From Rhodocollybia butyracea (Eukaryota; Basidiomycota; Agaricomycetes; Agaricales; Omphalotaceae), in the NCBI GenBank assembly GCA_015501585.1, contig JADNRY010000186.1, positions 1 to 64,000 of the forward strand: a DNA stretch of 64,000 nucleotides, written 5' to 3'. Below are positions 23,780 through 34,309 of the stretch, one piece after another. The notes below the pieces were generated by a model. It did not search any database. It saw nothing but the letters and a program-made list of their open reading frames with translations, and was not told where the DNA came from. A program made the position numbers and the translations under genes. How positions within the stretch are numbered: the first letter of the stretch is position 1; each line of letters starts with the position of its first letter.

Positions 23780-24320
23780 TTCCCGTCGCTTCAAGGCTAT
23801 TCCCCTCTTTCCACTATGTCCTTTTTTACGATCGCCTCGTTCGCATCTGTCCGTTAAGTCTCATTTCGTCGCCGCAGCCCCCAATAAATTCTGCGCATGG
23901 ATATGGTGGATGGGCTCGATTAACGGTGTTGATATCGTCGGTACCTCCGAAGACACATAACCTACAATCGCCACTGGGGCCTATGAGAGGCTTTTGCTAT
24001 ATCCTATGATAGGACCTGATGGGAGTAATTCTACAGTCTTCAGAGCCCCATATACAGAAACAGTTAATACCCGGCTCATTGAAACAACAACTATCCCGAT
24101 TTCGTGTGGTCCGCGCTCGTAAGTTTTACACTTCAACTTGTTTTTATTATCTCACTGATAACCGTAAAGTTTGGCAGTGGCCCAATTTATGGTTTGTCTG
24201 TGCTCAATACTTCATTCGAAATTGACTCTTCTATCCTCTTTGGCGAGTTCTTTCCTATTTATGACCATGGAGCGATTGATAAATTCTTTTTTAGGGCTTC
24301 AGCATATTCATACCACTAGT
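23780..24320 (+). pseudogene. Relic related to the putative membrane gene of the tandem duplication
   Basis: In the frame from 24,104, LVFIISLITVKFGSG is followed by GLSVLNTSFEIDSS and FGEFFPIYDHG. The end of the gene at 41,211-42,564 (minus) reads FLVMLLTVKGSG, then GMSVFNLSFEVDTP and IGELFP. The two therefore belong to one family with a hydrophobic, probably membrane-spanning, segment near the C-terminus. Upstream frames at 23.78-24.0 kb may be other exons. No intact frame spans the locus. Confidence 0.45.
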
Positions 24321-24805
24321 TATGGTGTAGATTGTGTAGGATGCTTTACAAAGGGCTTTACTAGGCTTTGCTACGTATATATCTCGCTAGACGTCCATAA
24401 GGTAATTTAGTCTGGGCTAAGTCAGTGTTGGGTGCCTTTGGCTTGCATGCTCAGTCGTCAAGGATTAGTTTACGTTGCTAACAAAATCACTTCGGCATGG
24501 GTACTTGCTTTAGATTAGGTAACTCTCGGGCCGGATGGAGGTCAAAGCGTAGTTTACCGGCCGCTTTGTCCAATGATTGGCTTAACTAGGTCTGCATAAA
24601 AGCACTGTACAGAATAAGACTTAAAAGATACAGAGTATTCTCGAAACCTCTTATTCTCAATGAAATCTCATACAACATTCTATAATTGATTTTCGAAACA
24701 CATTTTTAAGCGAAAAGAAACACATCTTCCCACAATACATCTCCAGAGTCATTATCCCAGCACAGAGTACGATGGACAGGTCACATGTGGGTTGAATGTT
24801 CAGAG
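24321..24805. other. Spacer downstream of the hydrophobin
   Basis: There are no coding signals. This holds the 3' untranslated region of the minus-strand hydrophobin gene. Confidence 0.4.
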
Positions 24806-25250
24806 CTAAAGAGTAACAGGTACGCAGCCGATGGAAATCAAGGAACCTGTATGAAAGAGCTTCGGTCAGCATTCAACTCGTAAAATTATGGATATTTCCG
24901 GGATTACCATGGCTGTTGTCCTCACAGCAGACTGCCTGAGCAGAGCTACGATGGCAAATAATGAGTATCAAGCTTCAAGCAACTCACAAATATAATATAA
25001 TTTACCAGGTGCCGCCACCAGCGACGTTGATAGCGGAGCAAGTAAGACCGACAAGGACGTCGGTGTTCTGCAGGACAATGCCAAGTCCTGCAAGGACCTT
25101 GGCGGCGGCGGAGCTGGAGGCAGATTGGACGGACTCGCAGCATTGAATGGGGCCAGTAGTGCAGGCGCTAGCAGGCTCATTGCGAGCAGCAGGTGTAGCG
25201 GCCACGAGAGTAGCGAGAGCAGCAGAGACAAATGCGAGCTTGAACTGCAT
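24806..25250 (-). CDS. Class I hydrophobin
   Basis: Three exons: 25,250-25,006, 24,945-24,908 and 24,846-24,806, with GT-AG introns of 60 and 61 nt, giving 107 residues. The start MQFKLAFVSAALATLVAATP is a secretion signal. The eight cysteines fall in the hydrophobin pattern: SAC, then QCC, then LTC, GTC, VCC and IGC, with the long gap after the first CC pair that marks class I. Such proteins are secreted and self-assemble at air-water interfaces to coat aerial hyphae and fruiting bodies. All key cysteines are present. Intron placement after the fifth-Cys region and before the last exon is usual for basidiomycete hydrophobins. A TATA-like box lies upstream. This is one of the surest genes in the window. 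Confidence 0.93.
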
Positions 25251-25325
25251 GATGATATACGAAAGAAGTAGTTGAACGACGAGTGTTAGCTGTTCGAGTG
25301 ATGAACTCCTTTCAACTTTGGGCTA

Positions 25326-25336
25326 GCTTTTATACT
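25326..25336 (-). promoter_or_regulatory. TATA-like box of the hydrophobin gene
   Basis: On the minus strand AGTATAAAAGC lies about 80 bases before the hydrophobin ATG. Strongly expressed hydrophobin genes usually carry a TATA box at this distance, which supports the call. Confidence 0.6.
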
Positions 25337-27409
25337 TTTTCTCGGCCAATAAGCCCAGCCTTGTTCCAGGGTGTCCGAGGTGTGTTTCGCCGAGCGATCT
25401 TACCTTTCTTTCCAGATGGTTTTCCGCCTTCAAGTTTTGGTGGAGAGGCTGTCAGAGTGGAGCAACAAACAGACGTTGAGGTGGAGCACCTGGAATTCCA
25501 AAGTATTCACGAACTTCAGGCATGGACGATGTACTTGCTCATGGACAGCAAAAATCAATACAATCTGAGAATTAAGGTGCTGCCAGTGTAATGAAGTTAT
25601 TCATTCGGAAAATGACAGACAACTCGCGGACAGTTCATGTACCTGATTTCCGGAACACATGGTGTTATTATTCTCCTAACTAAGGCTAGAAGACCGTCTA
25701 TTATGGTAGGACCCTAAAAAATACCTACCGACTTGAAGACTGTTTGAGAATTTTTTGAACTGGAATGTCCGACCCAAAATCGCATCCTAAAACCGAGAAA
25801 ATTCACTGCATTCCAGCGCTCAGCTGTCTGTTGGCTGTCCCTCCAAGTTGAAGTTTTCTTCTCCCAGATTTATTTCCAGGTAATTTCAGTGTGCGTTAGC
25901 AGCCTCCCAAAGTTTCGGTATTGCGCAGACAGAGGCTTCTCCCCGCTTTTGACCAAGTTTTACTATCTGGAAAGTGTATGCCTGCTAGATTCATAGAGTC
26001 GGTGTACTCCACGTCTATGTTTCTGTATCATAGGATATGGGAATGTAAAATGTGGAGTAAGTCATTTCTGAAGGTTTACAGACGGAGTTACTGTCACTGG
26101 AGATCAAAGTATGATAGTGACCACTTTCATTATTCCCCGTTACACCTCTAAGAACAGCGAAAATCGCGCCTCCGAAACTCCGTTTAGAATAGAGACTCTC
26201 CAACGTGTCTCTACCATGTATATACAGAGTGCAACTGTCAAATATGAACTACAGCTCCCCACAATATCGTTCTTTTGTCTCGCATGCCAGAATTATCGGA
26301 AGTTCTTTATTCGGTCATTCCCTTTACATATTCCAGGCTTCTGGAGGTTGGAAGTACAAGTTTAGCGAGTTTGGTTAGCTTAAAAACTTGCTATTTCTGT
26401 CTAAAACTGAGCTCAGACTTTCTTGTGTTCCAGACACGCAGATGGTGTACCCGCACCGGAGTAATCTCTGGATCCGGTGTTCATTCAGTCTTGGGCCATG
26501 CTGTTTAATGAATTCCTCCTTCTTTCCGCACGTTTTGCTTATCACTCACTCCGAGTCGCACCCACGCTCATCTACGACCACCAGTCGTTCGTCGGAGAGT
26601 TTGCTTTGCGGCAATATATATGGCGGGGACGGATTTATATGAGGTTGCCTTTACGGAATTTTCGTCCCAAGACTTCATTAAGGAGGTATCCCATCGCACA
26701 TTGCCAAGCTTTTCCATGTGAAAGTATATTCTAGAGTCACGTAAACTGTTCCTGCGCCTCTATGTACCTTACGAAAGGATCGTCCAACACCGAGTGACGT
26801 CCAGATAACTCGCTTTGGCTGTACGAAGTTTTGATCGGAGAGTCGTTTCTCTCGTTACACTTGTTCCCATCATGCATCTTGAGCGATTCGGGCTAACGGA
26901 AGTAAGAAGTTCAATGCTGCACCTGCTGAAAGTTGCACTGTAACCTAACATACCATTGAAATCGCTTGAGAAATCATGACAGTAAGTGCTAATTCACTGT
27001 AGCCATCAGTGGTCGACAAGTATATACTCGCGTTTGCAGAAGCGGTAAGGATAGCGTTGATTAGCGAGGCTCTGACAGTAAAGGTACCGGTCTCTGCGTA
27101 TGACCGATGGGAGCAATTGCATTGATAATATTTATCCATGATATCATAGACGACTTGGTTTGAACAAACAGTCGGCATCTACAGGACAAGAGAGAGAAAG
27201 GTGATCAGTACAAAAAAATTCTCGCCCATCGAGTTAAAAAAGTGTCTATCCCGGTCAAAGTAGAATTTTGGTCGTATCGGTCGCAGTCTCCATTCCAAAA
27301 ATGACCTAAGTTGCTCCGGGTGAAGCTAAGCTCATGAAGTGTATTAGTTTCGTACCAAAATATACTAACAAAGAACCCTGACAAAGGATACCGAAATGGC
27401 CTTTTGTAG
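25337..27409. other. Spacer with one unplaced open frame
   Basis: A minus-strand frame at 27,178-26,945 starts with a true ATG (reads MPTVCSNQVVYDIMDKYYQC) and reaches a possible donor (GTATGT) at about 26,951. A second frame to 26,769 could follow. I recognise no domain and cannot build a gene. The rest shows no clear signal. Confidence 0.35.
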
Positions 27410-28401
27410 CTATCTCTGCTCCGAACCAGTCACTTGTACAGTATGCTCCCATAGTTTCTTCTGCGATTCCTCATCACCATAATACCCCTTCTTCCCCATG
27501 TCATTTCCATGATTATCATGCCTCCATGCGCCTGGAGCTGCCTTGAAAAGGCCGCTCAATAGGTATTCTCCAGCATCTTCTTGTGATATGGTTAGGTACC
27601 GAAATGGGTTCCAACGACTTTTCACGTCGAGAGCACGGACGATGGCAGAGGTAGAAGAAGCGGTGAGGTTAGTTCGAACGCCACCTGGGTAGGAATGGAT
27701 GAATGATAAAGATGGGTATCTGGAAGCGTAGCCCTATAAATCCGAAGAACAAAAGAGTCAACATATAGGCTTGGGGATAAGTGTTACAGGATAGCCCACC
27801 TCAATCATAAGATCGTTATAAGTCGAGCCCTGGAGTGCGGCATTACTGAGCGAGAACGTCTTCTTCAGCCCAAGGTCATCTAAATCGATTTTTTTCGCGT
27901 TTCCAGGCGAAAACACCGAAAACACCTTGGCATCTTCACCTCCTTCATTGGCTTTAACTAAAGCGGGAACCAACCCATGTATAAACTTCCACCGCGCATA
28001 ATAATGCACCGCCAATTTCCGATCTATCCCTTCCTCCGTCTCGTCTCTTCCATTCAGATTCATGACTCCAGAAGAGATGACGAGGAAGTTAATTCTGGGA
28101 ACACGCTTGATAAGCTCCTCTGTTGTTTTTTGGACGTTCTTCATTAACGTGATGTCGCAGGCGACGAACTCGTGTTTGGCGGAGGGGAAGTTGGAGGTGG
28201 GAAATTGGCGATGACGGAGTCAGCTGCAGAGGAGTTGCGACCGATGAGAATTATGTGAGCGTTTCCTTTAGTGTGACGAGCGAAGGCTTCAGCCATTCCT
28301 TGGCCAACGCCGCTGGTTCCGCCGACGAATACAGCGACAGGGATATATGAAGGCGAGAAGGCAGCGTTGATAGCTCGAGCTGCTGCTAGAGAGGGTGCCA
28401 T
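27410..28401 (-). CDS. Short-chain dehydrogenase/reductase (frame broken once)
   Basis: Read on the minus strand: ATG at 28,401, then AVFVGGTSGVGQGMAEAF, the Gly-rich nucleotide-binding loop (GxxxGxG) of the SDR Rossmann fold at about residues 26-36. INFLVISSGVM occupies the place of the NAG strand, HYYARWKFIH and AALQGSTYNDLMIE cover the active-site region, and SFIHSYPGGVRTNL is the PG-motif loop. An intron at 27,799-27,734 (GT-AG) joins the last exon, which ends at 27,410 with GSEQR. Between about 28,205 and 28,175 the frame must shift by one base to connect two well conserved halves; no intron fits. The site is C-rich, so assembly error is possible. SDRs of this type are NAD(P)-dependent oxidoreductases; the substrate is unknown. 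Confidence 0.75.
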
Positions 28402-30625
28402 TGCTGATATTGTTGTTCGGCGAATTTGAAGAGATGGTGGTAAGGATCAACAACACTTTCGAACATTTTTTGCTTTTTCTAAAGACTGGGCCGGAAGCCG
28501 CGTCATTAGACGGCAAGAAGCCATAATTCAACCAAACAAACTGCCAGTTAACGTTTGTCAGTTACTTTTGTCAATAGATATTCGTCGGTGACGTTGATTT
28601 GGTGCCGCTCGCAAGAATATACGACGATACGGTTTGAGAAATACAAGTAGAGTGGAAAAAAAAAGCAGTACAGTAGGGCGCTTAATATCCTGTTCCGTTC
28701 CGTTCTTTCCGATATCCTCATCAACAAGTAACCCTAACCCTATTAGATTAGTACGGCTACTACATTGAATATTTTGAGCCTGCTCCATACGTTTAGATGC
28801 TCCTTCGGCCTCATAGAACACTCAACTATGCGATATACCTACCATACACCGCAATTTCGTGCGAAGACATCTCTCGCTTCAATCAATGGCTCTTACTAGT
28901 TAGTATTTTTCCATAGAGATTCTCCGTCGTATTATGAGGCGGCCCATTATGCGTGTTGAATTCAAGGCCTTTGTTAGCCACGGCGCTGCGAGGCTAGCTT
29001 TGTTTCTGATCAAATTACAGTGCTGCCAGCACTGCGAGTCCCCGACTCTGACCGAAGGGAAGGGAGGGTCTTGTAGGTGCCAATTGAGTGTTGGATTCTT
29101 CAAAAACCGCCAGATCGGGTAGTTCTTTCCCACCTGATCTTCAGCCGCCGTGCCAGTTGTTTCACGTCAAGCCACTATGCCGGCTGGTCTGTTTTTCAAT
29201 GATCTCTGTCATAACCATGAATGTTTCGGATCACTGCCGGGAGGCTCATGCCCAATTAGGCTATGCGGGCGCATATGACCTACTGGCATCGCCAAGGCAT
29301 GGCAATTTTTCTCGTTTCTCATACTTCCCCTCTTTTGAGCTTGCTTTCACAATATTCATTATGATAAGAGCCTCTAGCAATTATAATACACCATGTTATT
29401 GATACTGGATTTAGTACTTACTACAACTATCCCTTGAGTAGGGTGGTGCTCACTGCTAACTTGGAAAAGGTCATGTCAATAATGCCGGTCATTGGGCTAG
29501 TCTATTTCTTGATAGCCAATCTTCTGATCTCCAGATCTTTGTACGAGCATGAGCTTGAGTTACTATGGTTGTTAGGGATATGATCTGCACAGGGATATGC
29601 AAAATTTCAAAAACTGCGTGTTATAACCTATTCCTGTAGCTCATTTCCTTTCATTATTTTTTGGTGAGTAGTTTAGATACATTACTCAAGCTGTGGCTGT
29701 ATTTTATGGAGCTACTTAAGGTAGAAATAGGATGCGAAACAAAAATGTAACGATAAACCGAATTTTTTGCCATCAAATACTCAGGAACATGTACTGGTTG
29801 TACACGGAAGGCCTTGAGAGGTGAGAAGCCCAAATGGAATACATTTAAGAGCTTATTTTCAGCATATGACTGAACTGCGTTGAGGTACAAGACCATGGTG
29901 AAGGAAAAGTCGATGGAAAAGCGGGCGGAAATTGCCGCTAAGCGCCCATTTGCATATCTCTAATTTTCACTCGGAAGTCGCCCGAGACCACCAGTAAAAT
30001 AATTAAAAATACTGGAAACTCAACACAAGGACTCTGCAGTACTGAGAGTTACTCTGTCTCCTCAAATTTACAGTATCTTTAGTTGTTGCAACGTTATTAG
30101 CGATTTGCCGAAAAGTTGCTTATCTCTAACAACCATAGTAACGGTAAAACCACGGGTGTCTTGAATTTTCCCGCTTCCCCAACTTTCATTGAAGGGAAGG
30201 GAGGGTCTTGTAGGCGACAAATGAGTATTGGAGTCTTTGAAAGTCACAAGATCAGGCTCAAGATTGGGCTGTTCTTTACCTGATGTTAAGCCGGCATGCC
30301 AGCTAGTTCGTTTCCACATTGCTTAATTTCCTTTCCAATCCAATATCTCAGCCTGAGCTCTCCTGAGCTACTCTTGAATTTTTTTTGGAACATAGCTGGT
30401 GTCAATGACTCATGCCACTAATAACCTCAAAGTACCTTCGGCCAATGACAAAGTCATTTTCCTCCCGCCATTATCATTTGCAGGGCACTTAGCATTATGC
30501 ACAAGTGCTAGGATGACAAACTACACGCTCAGTCTCTCCTCCACTCTGCAAACACATAGAAATAAGATAAAAGGCATATACCTCCAATTCAGACTGCAGC
30601 ACAATGCGCCACTAGAACCCCCATT
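28402..30625. other. Spacer with a direct repeat
   Basis: No gene is recognised. About 29,036-29,200 and 30,170-30,315 are related direct copies sharing GAAGGGAAGGGAGGGTCTTG and a downstream GCCGGC/GCCAG block. The element they belong to is unknown. Confidence 0.45.
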
Positions 30626-30990
30626 TACGAGTCCTGAATGAAATGAAGGCTTGTCCTTATGGCTGGTTTTGCATGGGAATTTTGCTAAATTTTGTCTCAA
30701 TAAGGAGATTTTTTTCAATACTTGGGTGCTCGGAAAGTAACGGTCCGATGCCTTGCGATCAGTTTTCTTTGCTGAGAAAGAGTGCACTCTACATTAACTT
30801 ATACTGCCTCTACATGATTGATATTATTACTAGAGCTTTATTACCACAATACAAGATATTTGGCAAAACAGTAGCACGTATGTCCTCCATTTGCTTGTAG
30901 TACAGTATGAAAATTGAACATCACATTTATTTAGTCACATGCCATTGGACCGTTACTTTCCGAGCGCCCAAGTATATTTGGAACGTCAAA
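30626..30990 (+). repeat. Dispersed repeat R1, copy 2 (interrupted)
   Basis: This is the same repeat as 1547-1695. Left part 30,626-30,720 and right part 30,973-30,990 are continuous in copy 1, and here are separated by the 252-bp TA-flanked element. Confidence 0.7.
30721..30972. mobile_element. 252-bp Tc1/mariner-type MITE with TA duplication
   Basis: The terminal 30 bases are inverted repeats with two mismatches: the left end begins CTTGGGTGCTCGGAAAGTAA and the complement of the right end begins CTTGGGCGCTCGGAAAGTAA. TA flanks both sides (30,719-30,720 and 30,973-30,974). Removing the element and one TA restores the sequence seen at R1 copy 1 (ATATATTTGGAA...GTCAAAG), which is direct evidence of insertion. 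The TA duplication and ends fit the Tc1/mariner superfamily; the element has no transposase and must be non-autonomous. Confidence 0.85.
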
Positions 30991-31572
30991 GTGTTCCTCA
31001 TGTGATCTACTTGTTTACTGAGAGCTCGCTCTAGAACAAGTACTCTCTTCACAAAAGACAGCTAGCTAGGCTAAGTTCACTCCCTCCTTTGCCCATTACC
31101 TGTTAAATTTCTGTGCATCTACTTAGTGGCGCTTCTACTTGACTTTAACAGCTTTGTTTCCCGCCATGCGGCGTGCAATCTCCTCTCATATAGACTACTG
31201 GAAAGGTATCTTCACCCTTATTACATCTACTACACTGCAAAAAAAAACCTGATACCTGCTTTCTGTTTAGTACACTGAAGCAGCTCAGTGATTTGTGGAC
31301 TCTGTCCTCCATTTTTTCTTGTGCCATATATCTGCAGTGAGTAATCTCTTTTTTCTGCCTTTTATTCAACTCTTTGACTGTGATACCGCTTTTCACCGTC
31401 TTGCTAAACACCACTTTTCTCGCAGCCTGCGCACCTCTTCTCAACACAATGCAACTTCTTTGCCACACGGCGTTTATGTTTCCTTACTGTGAACCCGCTC
31501 CAGGCTCCTTATCTCAGTGTTTCTTAAAAATTTCCATCATGGGCTCAGGTTGTGGTGCATGATATATTTATC

Positions 31573-31680
31573 GCTTTCAATTTATATTCTATCATGATGG
31601 TACAGTGAATAGCGGTGGAGAGTGTGCATTGGATAACTTGAGCATCAGAAATATTGATATGTCATTGGGACCAGTCACAT
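31573..31680 (+). pseudogene. 3' end of the YHDG-type family, copy 2
   Basis: An in-frame stretch reads QFIFYHDGTVNSGG and then LDNLSIRNIDMSLGP before a stop. It parallels the last third of 5717-6061 and shares the downstream flank GGCCCACACTCGCAAGT. It is shorter and more decayed than copy 1. Confidence 0.4.
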
Positions 31681-31871
31681 AGCTGTTATTTACTGCAAAA
31701 TGTAGTATGTATTTCAAAACTAACATATTACAGGACTGTACCTGCTATGCGTGAAGCGCGCTGGCCCACACTCGCAAGTCCCTCCATAACCATGTGGAGG
31801 AATATATATCTCCTGGAGAATGTTCTTCCAGGTGTTCTTGAGTAGACCTTCGGTTGTACATCTCCCACTCT

Positions 31872-32374
31872 CACTACGGCGCGTTCTATCAACGGCGTGC
31901 GAAAAAGTCAGCGACATATTCAATGACAAATTTTGAGCAAAAATTGATAAATGTCCTAAGAAAAAGTATAGATTTATCATGCAGTAAAGTAAACAACATT
32001 TATGATTATTATTCTGAACAGTTGCGTGTGAGATTCTTCTCCTATATCGGGCGTAAAAGGCTATGAAAATCAATTTCTTTGTCACACGCCATTCATATTG
32101 TTTTTCGCGCAAAAAACACAAGCGGAGGCGTGGCATTTTATTTTGCGCACGAAAAACAATATGAGTGGTGTGGGCGACAAAGAAATTAAATTTCAAGGCC
32201 TTTTGCGCCTGACATAGAAGACAAATTTCTTGAAATAATAAGCTTAAATGTCATTTACTTTACTGTGTGATAAATTGATACTTTTCAGTGGAAGTTGATT
32301 AATGTTTGCTTAAAGATTGTCGTTGTATATGTCAATGACTTTTTCATGCGTCGTTTATAGAACGCGCTGTAGTG
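31872..32374. mobile_element. 503-bp foldback element with CACTA ends and TCT duplication
   Basis: The left end begins CACTACGGCGCGTTCTAT and the complement of the right end begins CACTACAGCGCGTTCTAT. The inverted similarity runs about 220 bases inward on each side, so most of the element can fold on itself. TCT occurs immediately outside both ends (31,869-31,871 and 32,375-32,377). CACTA termini with a 3-bp duplication are the hallmark of the CMC/EnSpm (CACTA) superfamily, to which basidiomycete Plavaka-type transposons have been assigned. There is no transposase, so it is non-autonomous. Confidence 0.8.
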
Positions 32375-32377
32375 TCT

Positions 32378-34309
32378 GAGCTTTGTTCAAACTGCAACAA
32401 TAGGATATGTATATATGTAGTAAATTTGTTCTGTGGATCACGTATGTGAGGGACTGAGACCTGGTTGAGTCTTATACCCAACAGCTTGATATTCGGTTGA
32501 TATTCAGATCAATGATGTTGCAGCTGGTTTTGTCCTCTCCTCGTTGCTAGCTGGCCAGCTTTCTCATTCCTTTCAATTATGTTCTGTCCTTTTAACCATT
32601 TTAGTGTTGTTGCTCTTTGTCCTCGGAGCATTGCAGGTCGCGAGTCTCTGTCGTCCCATTTCAAGAGTGTGTTGTCAAACCTTGGATAAATGTTTTTAAG
32701 TTGGTGTGTATTTTTAGGTCAGTATCTGAGTTGACCCATCCATGATACCAATGATTTCCCTGGTAAGTTCAGTTCAGGTGGGACTCTTATGGCTCAGATT
32801 ACTTATACCTCGGGCATAGAACATTTAGCGTGACCCCTGAGGCGTGACCCGGCGTAACCCAGAGGCGTAACCCAGGCATCACCTAGGTGTCGCCTTGGCG
32901 TGACCCTGGCATGCCTTCTGGTATATTTAGCGTGACTTTTCATATATTGGGCGTGACCTTTACAACATCTAGTGTAGCCTTTCTAAGCTATTTTCTAAAG
33001 TGACCTTTGAAATTGTTAGCATGAAATTGTGCAACCCTGGTGCAATCATGGCACCAACTGTAGATTATCTAGCAGTATTCAACATATACAATGCTGTAGG
33101 ACCAGGCTTAGCAGCAAGATCACTTAAGTATGCTTCCTGTATGGAGCTAATGAATCTCATGAATATTCGAGGGTAGCAACATCATGATTAGCAATAGGAA
33201 CGGATGATAAGTAAACATATAAGCAAAGTGAACTATAAAGCCAATAGAGAAATTAACGTGAGTAACACAGGGTTGACACAGGGAGTGCCTAGACATTGAT
33301 CTTGTAGTCGGGGATTGCTGCGCAGCAGCATTAAGGATAATTTGTGTTCAGCCGATTGGGACTGGATGAAGGACTCATGACCAGGAGACAATTGGATACA
33401 ATCATGAAGATGGGCATACCGCCGGATTTCTTGAGTTTATTTTTGAGTACACTGCTGAGGTGACTGCGCAAGTATTACCTCGATTGAATATGAATGTATT
33501 TGCCATCTTCAGTCAATCTTCAACCTGATGCAAGCAAAAGTAAAATTACGATGTTAATCGAGGCAATAGATCAAGGAGGATCTCCCGACTATTCCAGCGT
33601 GGTCAACGTTATAGTTACCGTACTTGACTCCACTGCTAGCTCAAGCCTGTCGATAACCACACTTAAAAGAAAGTCAGGGTATTCACGACTACAACAAAAT
33701 TTCAACTCGTATCTACATACAGCCTTTCGTATCAGTGATTAGGGTGGTTCACGCTGGGTTTTAAGCCCTTTTTGTGTACTTGGTGATTCGACATCATCTA
33801 AGCTGTGGATATAGCTATTAGCATAGTGCTCATAGAAAAGTGGTCCTCCTTTATTAAAGCTAAGCAGATCCTAACATTGCAACGCTATGAGTTGATCAAG
33901 TATCGGCGCAGATTGTGGCTCAAACAAGACTGACCGGCGCATCGCCTCAAGTCCGCAGTAGTCGGGACGAGAGCTGAAAACTCCAAGAAAAAATATGTAT
34001 ATGCAGGACGAGAAGCAGCTCATCTTGCTTAGATTAGTAGATGTTGTTAGTAAGGAGAGATATGGTACAAGAGCACAAGTTTTCGAAAAGGCAAAGCCAG
34101 CCACCGGAACGTGCCGAGAAATATTCCCATGCCACAAGATGAGCGATCAAATTCCTCTTGACCTCCTCCTTCGACTGTCCAAAATTCCTTCTTGCGACTT
34201 TAATAATTGGAGACTATTTTCACCTAGGACCTCTTCTGTCTACTTTACTTTCCATCTCTCTATCAAGATTTTTATTCGTTCGTTCGGCTCAGTATAAAAT
34301 CTGACAAAC
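32378..34309. other. Spacer with a degenerate GCGTGACC repeat
   Basis: Between about 32,828 and 32,970, variants of GGCGTGACCC / GCGTAACCC recur at irregular short intervals, a worn minisatellite. The open frame at 33,494-33,742 is discussed under rejected items. The last few hundred bases should hold the SNT2-like promoter. Confidence 0.45.

Noticed and set aside
33494..33742. Open frame with a stretch resembling a cadherin repeat (IEAIDQGGSPDYSSVVNV)
   Set aside because: Only one short stretch fits, the calcium-binding motifs are not complete, and cadherins are not expected here. Chance similarity is more likely.
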